DNA of 64,000 bases from NCBI GenBank assembly GCA_014773175.1, contig VXCM01000446.1, forward strand, positions 1 through 64,000, written 5' to 3'. A program made the translations under genes and the position numbers. This document shows positions 11,301 through 23,700 of the stretch, in pieces; within the stretch, counting starts at the first letter, position 1; each line of letters starts with the position of its first letter. The DNA comes from Lucifuga dentata. Taxonomy: Eukaryota; Chordata; Actinopteri; Ophidiiformes; Bythitidae. The notes beneath the pieces were generated by a model. That model saw only the letters and a program-made list of their open reading frames with translations. It was not told the origin of the DNA and ran no database searches.

Positions 11301-14300
11301 GAACCTTGCTGACATGGACGGTGATGGCAAGATGGACAGACTAGAGTTCTCCATCGCTATGAAGCTCATCAAACTGATGCTTCAGGGACAAAGCTTACCC
11401 TCTTCCCTGCCAGCCATTATGAAGCAGACGCCTATCTCCAATTTAGCCTCAATTATTCCCTCATCAGCACAGTTTGGTAAAAAGAAATTCCTCCACAAAC
11501 AGATTACAGCCACGTTCCACCTTCAGAACTGCTGCATTTTAACTCTTAACTGTATTTTATCTCTCTTAAGTGTTATTTTGCTTCTGAAACTTGTTGAAGT
11601 TGTCTGTGCGTTGCCTCCTTATAGGAATGGGTTCTATGCCAAACCTGTCGGTTGGCTTGTCATCCATGTCAACTATGTCAGCCATGCCCATCCTAACGCC
11701 CATCCTGGCTAACCCCCCCATGCCCTCTGTCCAGCCCCTGGTGCCAACACCAATGACTCTGCCCCTCATCACCACCTTCGGAAACGCCGGACTACCAAAC
11801 GGCAATGCCAACATCCTCACCCCGTCTCCTGTTCCCAACGCTTCAGGTTGGTTCTGCAATGGAACCAATGAAAACAGATACTGATTAGTGGATTAGAACC
11901 CCCCCNAAAAAAAAAACATGAAAAAAACCTGGGTTTAAGGTACGAGTGTACGTGGAGTTGTGTTGCTCAAATGCTTGACTTTAAGTCTTACCAATTAACA
12001 AAATTTCATTAGTCAGAATAGAAATATGTAACTGGCAGACTATAGTGAAATGATATTAAATGCAAAAGAGAATACATACATGCATATACTCTACTTTTTG
12101 ACAGTTCTGCAGTTAAGGCAAAAGAATGTGGAGGGAGATTATATAATTAATTAATAGGATTCCATTATTTGTAGATACATGAATCATTGCTGAATCAACA
12201 TATGAGGAAAAGTAGGCCACATGACCAAAAGGTCACCAACATTGATGTACGCCCATTTCAGTCTTGCTTCTTATTGTTAGTGTTTGCATAATATTTGAAA
12301 ATATTGATTTATTGCCTTAGTCAAAGTAGAAGTTTTAACATGCAGATAAACATACTGATGGGTGCAGATAATACACAGAGTGAGTCGAGTGAGTCCATAA
12401 AAAAATATGCATATACGGTACTTGTTCCATGTTGTGTACTTTAGCTTTCAGGGGTAGTTTGATTCACAGTCTGACATAATTCTTAAAGCTCCAGGTGTTG
12501 TATTTGTTTTATTAATGACATTTATTTAGGTCTTGAGCATTCGTCATGCAGTCTGAGGAATGCTGCATTCGTCTGTATTATAATTTAATGTACTATACTA
12601 TGTGTGGAAGTTCTGTATGTAAAATATAATAGAGCTGCCTTCTATCACCAAGGAGACTAGTTACTACAATCTTTTCCTGCAGTTATTGTGCTAATTAGAT
12701 TTTTTTTTTTTTAAACAGTCACTGCATTATTGATGCGATAGGCATTGATATGCCTATGGCTGTGTAGGCATAACTAACATGTAGTTATCAGGTTTTCTTT
12801 CTCGATTTTTCCTGATTTTCATCTTACTCCATTTTCTCTCACCTCCTCCTTCTGTTCTTTGTTTGCCGACTCTAATCTCACTGTGAAAAGAACAATCTAA
12901 TGAGTATGATTTGGCGTTCTCTGTTTCTTGATCCCCCTCTCTGCTGGTGAAAGTAGAACCGCCGTAGCTCTGGACAGTAACCCTCCTTAGCACCAGTTTG
13001 AGCTTTGTTTCTAGCCAGATGTCAATAACATTGCTCCTGGAGCTCTGCGTGCTGCGACTGTAAAGGGCAACTTGTCAGCCCTGCGATAGACTGGCGATCT
13101 GTCCAGGGTGTACCCCGCCTCTCGTCCTATGACTGCTGGGATAGGCTCCAGCTCCCCCGTGACCCTCAAAAGGACAAACTGGTTTAGAAAATGGATAGAT
13201 GGAATAAAATTGCACATGCACATTGGATGCACAGAAGTATTCACACATAAATCTTTCAGCTACTGCTCCTCATATTCTCTGAAATTTGTCAAACTGATAT
13301 GTTAACTATTTACTGACTGCCTCCAATGATTTTTCAGGGCTCCCCCTCTCTGGTTTCTCTTCTCCCATGGTGTTCTCTCCATCCACGGGTATGTCCAAGG
13401 CCAACTCTCTACTGGATCTTGGATCCAGCAGGTGAGACCCAGAACATAAAGAAATATTTAATGTACAAAATAACTGATACGACCAGGAAAACTCCTCATA
13501 AATTGGATGTGAGGAGCATTACTCTCATTTTATAGATGGATCTGGTTCTACGTTGTTAACTGCATGGCACATAAGCATTCATACTTGCAACAGTGATAGC
13601 TTACCATGTGCAGCTAATCAATAAGATTCCCTTTTCATTCACAAATCAAACACTTCATGCATGAATTTCTTAGATGTAGCATTTATTAAGTGTTTTTAAG
13701 GAAAAGGCTGGTGTAAAGGCATCATGTCCATTAGTTCAGAGCTTAGAATGAAGTAGAGATTTTGTAGGAAAGGGTGGAGAGATGATACGGTACGATAACA
13801 GGGAAGCAGGAAGGACATGCTTAGAACCACAAACATTAGAGGAGAACAGGAATTAAATGGCAGTCTTACATGGAGAGATCACAGAGCAGTTTATGATCCA
13901 TGGAATAAACCAGAAGTAAAGTAAAAGTAAAAACTTATAAACTAAATAAGTTTCAAATCTGCCTCGAATGTGTACATGGGTGGGACATAAGGGAAAGCAA
14001 ACAATGAAGAAACTCTGTCTGGGAGTTTTGTGCAGTTTCAGTAGCAACCAGATTCTCTACAGAAAGACAACAGTAGGATCTCGTGTCATTGATCCTTCTC
14101 ATGGTGTTTGTATGGTTTAGCTAAAGGACAGCAGGAGTATCTGATTTCGTGGTGTGTGAATGCCTCAGTGCTTCATACAAAAAGTCCTGAACTTGGAGCC
14201 AGGGGGTAAGGTTTTCCTTCCAAGACGGCATCAATAAGGTCATCGGAGTTACTGGAAGCCAAATGCAGATCACTTAGCTTTCCAGGACAATCTCTAACGC

Positions 14301-14829
14301 TGTGCTAGATACGCTAATCTTCCTTGATATTGTTTCCACGCTCCAAACGAGTTCTAATATGATGGAATTTTACAGCCTCAGGTGGCAGCACGAATGCACA
14401 TGCACATTTTTATGCACATACGCACACAGAAAAGCCCTTGGGCAGAGGGAGGATCCCACAATCTCCTATTGTCTCCCTCTCTCTTTATCCAGAAGAGTGT
14501 TGAAAGTTCCACCCAGCTATAATGACCGAAACATTCTTCTCAAATGAACATCATGGGCTGCCTGAGCTACCATTGCAGAGGCATTGTTTGTAATAAAAAC
14601 AGAAAGGCTGATTAGCGTTGCCTGAGAGCATAGGGACGTGTTGTTTCACAGCGCCATCGTCAGGGTGATCGTTTGCACCGTCATCTTCCTCTTCCGCTAA
14701 TTAAGAACTGAAAAATAACACTTGGGAGTCTCTGAGCAATTAGAGGTTTTATGTAAAGAAAGTTGACCACATAATGTTATTTTCTAATTTGTGTGTAGGT
14801 GGTGCCTTGGCATATTGGCATGCCTTTAA

Positions 14830-14868
<39 letters not shown>

Positions 14869-15359
14869 TCCCTCCATCTCCATCTCCATCTCCATTTATA
14901 GTTCGAATTCTTCCTCCACCACGTCATTGGCGAGTAACTCTCCTAAGACGGGTTCGGGTGACTGGGCCGTTCCACAGGCCTCAAGGCTCAAGTACCGTCA
15001 ACAGTTCAACACGCTAGACAAGCTCATGAGTGGCTACCTGTCAGGTGGGTCGCACAACTTACACACTCATACACACTCAAACAGAAACACACTGTTCTCT
15101 CAACTGCTTGGATACCCAGGAGTGCTTATGTTGTATTCACATACTTTTTTTGATTGCTCTCAGCCGCGGTTGACAGAACTTGGACAGAAGTTGGACTCAG
15201 ACACACACACAAAAATGCACACAAATCTCACACACACGCATAAGATAGCACCCTGCTGTTGTTTTTATTAAATGTTTGCTTTTCAGGACCCCAGGTTAGA
15301 AATGCACTGATGGCATCTAATTTGACCCAGACTCAGCTAGCGACCATCTGGTGAGTGTA

Positions 15360-15405
<46 letters not shown>

Positions 15406-17747
15406 GAGTGTGAGCTTACCCATGTATGTATGTATGATCCCACTAGTAACCATTCATCAGCCTTTTTGTGCCTAATTCAGTTGAAATAGTGTTAAAATTT
15501 TGTTCTGATGGGTCGATAGCAGCTATTCTTCATGAAACAGGCAGCAGACCTACACGTGTTCCAGCTTATCAGGATATGTGTGCCATCCATTTTGCATGTT
15601 TGAGCCTAATATATTCCTTTTCATACATGTTATGTTACTGACAATCATTTCCCAAAGGATAAAACCATATTTCAGCTTTCCTGATATTTTGCAAAATCTC
15701 TTAATCTTTCAAAATCAAATATTCAAGTGATACACCCACCTTAAAAATCAATGTTTTGCCTGCTAATAGCCTTATGAAGTCACGGTCATTAAAATTTTTT
15801 GATAAATGCAGGTCTTCTTTTGGAACTATATTCCTTGGTGGAGACATACATTCACTCTGCGATTTTTATTGCGCTTAAACGCTAAAATTACAAAACTTCA
15901 AAAAAACCTGACTACACAATATATGTTGTTCATGAATCCTAAGAATGATTCAAGTATCAACAAGTTGATTTTAATAGCATACCAGAATAAACTGAAACTA
16001 ATGGCAGTCTGGAAGGTAGGAAAAATAAAAAATTAAATCACCCTTTCAGTAGTATGCTTTGGGAAATGATTGTCAGTAACCTAATGTGCATGAAAATTAA
16101 ATATATTAGGCTCAAACATGCAAAATGGATGGTATGGTCCTTTAAAACATCTACTTCACTGTATGTAGAAATAATTGCCATCATTTTTATCATGAGACCT
16201 TCAGGCGAATTTCGTTTTTAGATCTGGTTGATTGCCGCCATTAATACACAATGGTTTCTTTGTATTTCTGTGTTGCTCCGCTGTGTCATTTTTTTCCTGA
16301 CATCTACAATTCCACATAATACCTTTAATCTGGTTAAAACTCAACTGTTGAGTCCTGTGGATTTTTCTGGTTATTAATATGCTTTTTATGACTGTACCTC
16401 TACGTTAATATGGGGTTATGTCTCTTATTGTGTTGTGTATGTAGGACGCTGGCAGACGTAGATAAGGACGGTCAGTTGCGAGCTGATGAGTTCATTCTGG
16501 CCATGCACCTGGTGGACATGGCTAAAACCGGCCGTCCTCTCCCACTTACTCTGCCGCGAGATCTGATACCTCCCTCTCTCAGGTAACACACATTCACACA
16601 TGCACATACACACAACTTGATGACCATTTTACACAGAAATGTGATTAATACTTTTTCTTTCTTTCAGAGGAGGAGTCAAGTCCAGCGAGCTTGTTAATGG
16701 AACGGGGCCCTACACAACTCCCTGTTTAATCGACACATTAGAAATAGAACCTGCACAAAAGACCAAGAATAGTGGTATGGAATATTTTGCACACTTAATG
16801 ACATCCTCCCATATTCCTCTCTCATACATCTCTCCTTCTGTTCCCAGTATCCTTTGAGGACAAGCTGAAGGAAAACTTTGTGCGGGGTAGTGCTGAGCTG
16901 GAGAAACGAAGACTGGCTCTTGAGGAGGAGCAAAGGAAGGAGAGAGACAGGAGAGAGAGGGAAGAGAGGGAGGCTCAGGAAAGAAGGGAGAGAGAAGCCA
17001 GGGAGCAGGAGAACCGCAGGAGGCTGGAGGAGGAGAGGCGGCTGGAGAGGCAGAGGGAGATGGAGAGACAGAGGGAGGAGGAGAGGCTCAGAGAGCTGGA
17101 GAGAAAGGAGGTGAGAAGATGGCTCCTTTGTGAGGCATTCAGCATCATGATTGCCATGTTTTATGACCTGCTTTGTTTGTATTGTTCACTATCAGGCAGC
17201 AAAGCAGGAGTTGGAGCGCCAGCAGAGGGAGGAGTGGGAGCGTGGGAGAAAGGAGGAGCTAAGCAGGAGGAGAGATGGGGAGCAGGAAGAGATCTCCCGA
17301 CTCAGGGCCAAAAAGAAGAGTCTAGAGATTGAGCTGGAGGCTGTGGTGAGACAACAATCACACTTACATACACACAAACACACACACACACACTCATGCA
17401 TGCACAAGTACATTCTCTCAATCTTAATGAATGTGTGGTGTCTACTGGGTACACACTAGTATCAATCACATTGTCTCCCAGGGCAACAGGCACAAGCAGA
17501 TCTCAGACCGTCTCCGTGACGCCCAGAGCAAGAGGCGGATTCAGAAAGCAGAGCTGGACCATATTAATCAGAAGAGAGATGCTCGCATCGCCGAGATCAA
17601 CACGCTGCAGCTTCAGTTTGAGGTTTAAAGAAATAGCATAGCTTCTTCTTTTTCAAACCTATTACATTTACAATTATTCACATGAGTGGTTTTTGATTCT
17701 CTTGAGGTTTCTCTCTTTGTTCTGTCTCTCTCCGTGGGTGTGGGTGT

Positions 17748-17785
<38 letters not shown>

Positions 17786-20700
17786 GCGTGTCATAGGACT
17801 GGCAGAGGAAGCTGTCACAACTGGTTCCAGAACAGCAGAGGCTGACTGAGAGGCTACAGAACCTTAACCTCAACAACATCTCATGTGAGTAACAAATATT
17901 TGCAGTTAAAAAAACACAAGCATACACAGCATGTCTAAAGTTATAGTTAATACATGACTTCTGCCATCTCTGACCTTTTGACCTTTGCCTTGCAGCGGTC
18001 ACTTTGGCCTCCCTGACTGGGAGTGTAATGGAGAAAGGAGTGACCTGCCGGAGGTTGAAGGATCAGCTTGACACTTTGGAGAGGGAGACCACCGACAGCC
18101 TGGCACAGATGGAGCAGTACAACAAGGAGCTCAAGGTCAGAGGTCATTAGCATTTAAGGAAAGGTTTGATCCAGCACAACCCAGATTAAGCTAACAGCGA
18201 CGGACTTGAACATACCTGTTAAGCGTGCCACAATGCAGCTTAGTCCAGTTCAGCGCAGGAGAAGTCAGGGCATATTTCTACAATAGTACATATGGTATGG
18301 TAGTTAAAGGACCATACCACCCATTTTGCATGTTTGAGCCTAATATATTCAATTTTCATACATGTTACGTTACTGACAATCATTTCCCAAAGGATAAAAC
18401 CATATTTCAGCTTTCCTGATATTTTGAAAAATCTCTTAATCTTTCAAAATCAAATATTCAAGCGATACACCCACCTTAAAAATCGATGTTTCGCCTGCAA
18501 AAAGTTACGCAGCCTTATGAAGTCATGGTCATTTAAATTTTTTGATAAACACAGGTCTTCTTTTGGGACTATATTCCCTGGTGGAGACATACATTCACTC
18601 CACGCTTTTTGTTGCACTTAAATGCTAAAATTATGTAACCTCTAAAAAAAACCTGAATATACGTCTTGTTCGCAATGATGGATTACCTATCCCAAGAACA
18701 TTTCAAGATCAACAAGTTGATTTTAATAGCGCACCAGAATGAACTGAAACCAATGGCTGTCTGGAAGATAGAAATTTTTTTTTAACTCACCGTTCCAGCA
18801 GTATGCTCTGAGAAATGATTGTCAGTAACGTTATGTGTATGAAAATTGAATACATTAGACTCAAACATGCAAAATGGATGGTATGGTCCTTTAAGACCAT
18901 AGAAACAAGAGTGTAGCATCATCCAGGAGTTTCTGAGGAAATTCCTAGAAGGTTTGAATGAGTTCTGGGGGGNGGGGGGGGGGGGCTGAGAACCTCCCGT
19001 GGAAGGACTGCTTGACTGCTTGCTAATCCTACGCTTACCCTTTCTCAGTCTATTCTTAATCTGATATCTGATACTAACTATTACAGCTTTAGTTGAGTTC
19101 ACCTAACTGTTTTTAAGCTTTTAACCCTTCTCTTTCTCCCCCTTTTTCTCTTTTTCCTTTACATTCCCTGGGTCTCTTTCTTACACCTTTGAGTCCTTTT
19201 TTCTACCCATCCATTTATTTTTTTTCAAATTTGTACTTCTTCCCTTCCTGCTTTCCCTTTCCTCACTCTTTGTTTCTGTCCTCCATCCTTACAACTCACA
19301 CTGTCGTTACCTTTGCCTTCACCTCTTGTTCCCTGTCCATCCCATTCTCCTTTAACCCCTTTCTCCCCTTCCCTCCATCACCTCTCTCTGCGTGTTCTCT
19401 CATAGCTTGGGGATGTGGATGACTGTGTCCTGAGGGGCCTTCTGTCTCTGCTGGCTTGCCTCAGCCAGCTCTTCCTTCTTATCAAGGTTATCTTTCCTCT
19501 TTCCTCTCTCTCTTTCTCTCTCTTGCTTCTTCCCAACCTGTAATCTTTTTCACCACCCATTATACATCTCTTGTTTTCTCTTGCCACAGTTTTGATCTTG
19601 TGCTTTTCATTGTGTAATGATTCAGTGTCTTTGATTTGATATCCTTACTTTTTGTCTTTTCAGTCATTATTAAGTTGGATGAGTGTATGAATGTTACATA
19701 AGTTGACCTTTGCTTTGGTACCACGATTCTTTTGTTGTTCATGGGATTTGTTCTAGCTTGAATTTCCTGTATTAAACAGGATCCACCCTGAGGGTAAAAC
19801 AAATACAGAATTCTTAACATGCGCAGTTTGTGTGGTTTGTGTGAGAATAAAACTTGAAGTATACAGATATCTGCATGTTCCTGTGAATGGCCAGTTTATG
19901 GAATTTCTTTCCTCCTTATTACATCACTTGTGCATGTTTGGAATGTTGTTTTGCTCAGCTGCATCAAATATGTTTGAAACCATCACAGATTTCAAATTAG
20001 TTTTGAAACCCATAACCCATGATGTCTTCTGAATAGTGCCAGTACAAATATATAACCCACAATGCAACTGCTTCATAAATTTATCATCTGCTGATGACGG
20101 CTTTGAGGCAGAATTAATGCTCTGCCATGCTTTGTGATTGATTATAGCAGTGTGTCATGCATCATCTGGCTAGGTTATGCTCCTGGCTTCATTTCTCTTC
20201 TATGCTTTTCATACATTGACTGCATCAGGAGCTGAGAGAGAAGCAGGGGAGGCAGCGGGCTGTCCTGGATGACCTGCACAGAGTCAAAGAGGAGAAACTG
20301 AGGGAGCTGCAGATACGCAGGGAGGCGGAGAGGGAAAGGAAGAGGAGGGAGGAAGAGGAGGCAGCCAGGTGAGTGTAAGGGACTCCAACATTGTTACATA
20401 CAGCAGAGAGGAACATGTGACTTACCTTGGTTTGTGTTTCCCAGTGATCCATTACTTTAACCTTCCTAAAATCCTGAGTTGTTGTATCCAGTAGGGCTGT
20501 TTTGCACTTTCTTCCCACAGACAGGCCAAGCTAGAGCAAGAGAAGAGAGAGCAGGAACGGAGAGAGCAAGAGAAGAAGGAGCGGGAGGAGAAGGAGGCCC
20601 GGCAGAGGAGGCTCTTAGAGGAGCAGAGGGCCAAACAGAGGGAGGAGGAGGAGGAGAGGGAGGCACAGGCCCGCCTCCAAGCGGCTCAGGAGAAAGCACA

Positions 20701-23700
20701 GGAAGAAGAGAGGAGACGGAGAGAGGAAGAAGAAGAAAAGAGGAAAAGGGAGGATGAGGAGGCAGAGGAGAGGAAACGAAGAGAGGAGCAGGAGGAGGAG
20801 AGGAGAAGGAGAGAACAGGAGGGTAGAGGGAGACAACAAGCAGTGTTGAAGACCTCGCCATCCTCCAACCTGATCACATACAGAGCCCTGTACCCCTTTG
20901 TTGCCCGCAACGCTGATGAGCTGAGCGTAGATGCTAACTGTATTATAGAGGTATAATACATAATAAGGTATAATAATACACTCATACACACACACGCGCA
21001 CACACATCATGTGCTTTTACTGGGTGTCAAAATGCACTAATTACTGCTATTATTGCTGCATAATAGTAATTGCTGCTGATTGGTTTCAAGGATGACTGCA
21101 TCGAGGAAACAACGTTTATTTTCACCTTGTTATATTTGATTGAAATAAATAATAATTACGTTTTCTGTGATGCAGGTGGATGAGGACACAGTGGGTGAGC
21201 CTGGTTGGTTGTGTGGGAGTTACCGTGGAAACAGAGGCTGGTTCCCCCAGAGTTACGCAGAGAGATGTCCTGCCCCCTCCAGTACTGAGACTGTCCCTTC
21301 TGGCTCGGGACAAACTTCCTGTCCTCTGCAGCTGCTTAACACGAGGTAACACAGGGACAGCATTACCGATACCGCACAAAGAAGTCGCCAAAGATAACGC
21401 AGTTTGATGAGTGTGATGTAATTCATGTCACGGCGCTGATTGTTTTCATTTTACCTAGTGTCACTGATGGGGAGGGGACAGGGGACAACGCTGTTCCTGT
21501 CCAATCAGATACGTCACAGGTTAGTCATGCTTCATATCCATTTTTAACTTTAAATTGGTTTCTCTTAATGGATAAATAGCCTTTTCAGAGAACTACAGTA
21601 TCCCAGCTGCTGAGTTGAATTCCCATTTTGTTGCTATGTTAGGTGAAATATTAACTTTAATTATTCTGTAATTTTTTAAAAAATGTAATGGTTTTATTCG
21701 GTAACATCGGAGTCATTCTGTTTTTAGGGTTTTTTTTTTTTCAATTTCCTGTTTCAGGCATCAAACAAAGGACAAACAGTTGTCATAAAGTTAGTTAATG
21801 TTTATGTATAGCTGACTGATTCTGTTTGTGGGAAATTACAGTACAACAACAGAAAATGTCACAAGTTTCCAGACTATTAGGTTTATTACAGGTCTGTATA
21901 GTGTGTCATATTTTGTAATTTCCAGTTTGGGTTTCCTGATGTAGTTATGATCTTTGCAATCACAGTATATTTGGTTTCTAAACTGGCTTTGGCGGGTAAG
22001 AAATTAGGTCTGGCAGGGGTAAACTCACTGGGGTATACATACACAAAAATACACACACACAAGCACACACACGGAGCTTTGACAACAACATGGCTGTGTA
22101 TTTATAGCTCTGGTGTCTGCTGGAATGCCAGTCTTTTTTCTCTCTCTCTCTCTCTCTCTGGGTCAAACGCACATTTACAGATCTGTCTTCCAATATGGAG
22201 CGTTAATGTTAGTCGGTCTGACATTTGTAGGTTATGTCTCATGGTCAGAGAGATGAATGAGGTTATAGCCATTTTTTTAAGCAGCAACGTTATAGCTTCT
22301 TCTGCAGCATGTCTCCGTGGATCGCCTGTGTCCTCACTGTTCTTCCGACCTCGATCCTCAGTCCTCGACCCCTCTGCTGGCTCGTGCCGTCTCCTCGTGG
22401 TTGNGTTCTTCCGACCTCGATCCTCAGTCCTCGACCCCTCTGCTGGCTCGTGCCGTCTCCTCGTGGTTGGCCACCTCAGACGCCCAACTCGGCCTCTGTT
22501 CCGGCGCGGGTGATGTCATCACCACGCTGCTGAGCTTCTCGCAGGATGACATCATCAGCGTACTGCAGCAGAGAGAGGACTGGTGGTTAGGGCAGCTCAA
22601 CGGGACGCAGGGATGGTTCCCGAAAAGCTATGTCACTTTGGAGGCGGGCGGCGGTTCAGAGTATGAACACACACACGAGAACAGACATGCATACACACAC
22701 ACATGCTAAACTTAGGTTGAACATGACGGTAAATTGTCGATATGTTGTTCCCATTCCAGTGTGGATGCATTTGACACATCTGATTCTGTCCAGCTAGAGG
22801 GTAAGCAAAACATCTTCATCTTCATCTAGGAAAATGATTTTTATTTGTAATCATAACATGCCATGATGGACAACAGCCATATTTACGTTTGTCTTATGCT
22901 CTGATATTTCTTCATAACTAGAATGTGTGGCCTTGTACACCTATGAGAGCCCAGAGGTGGGTGACCTGACCTTTGTTGAGGGGGATGTTGTCATGGTGAC
23001 AGAGAAAGATGGGGAGTGGTGGCGAGGGTGTATAGGAGACCAGACAGGGGTGTTCCCTTCCAACTATGTCAGACCTGTTGAACCAGAGGTGAGCGAAGCA
23101 AAAGATTGTATTTCTAAATTCTAAGTATTGCAGTATTATTATCGCTAAAATTATTTTTTCATTTGGAAAGTTTGCAGCAATGGAATTATGTTTTAAATAC
23201 TTTATGAGTGGTAGTAGAGGTAGCAGTTATATTAGTAGGAGTGATAATATTGGTAATAAATAATGAATAGATTAATTTACTGTATAATGGCAGTACTTTT
23301 TTGTTGTAGACCTAACAGTAAATGTGTTTTTAATTATGAATATCTTTATTTTCCCATTAATTTATTTAGATTACACGAGCTGGAGGTCCAATCAAGAAGC
23401 CTGGTGAGAATGAGAACACACATGCGCACGCACACACACACACAATCACAAAAGATTCTGCTGATTGCCTCTACTGTTCCCCTGACATTTACCCGATCTA
23501 AATTCAGCCTCGGCCATTTGTGTTTGGTCGACAGAGATAGCCCAGGCAGTCACCACCTCCGTCGCCCCAACGGTGCATCAGCTGTGTCTGTCTCCAGGGC
23601 AACTGATCGTGGTCTTGGTGAAGAACTCCTCTGGCTGGTGGCTTGGGGAACTACAGGTCCATTCGCTCAGCCATAGCATTAAAATACGCTTAGCTGTTAA

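Noticed and set aside
11566..11868. 100-aa reverse-strand ORF across the EH linker
   Set aside because: It is antisense to the Met/Pro-rich linker exon of itsn2, which has correct splice sites and phase.
20466..21010. 131-aa reverse-strand ORFs over the coiled-coil exon
   Set aside because: They are Ser/Leu/Pro-rich shadows of the purine-rich Glu/Arg coiled-coil exon.
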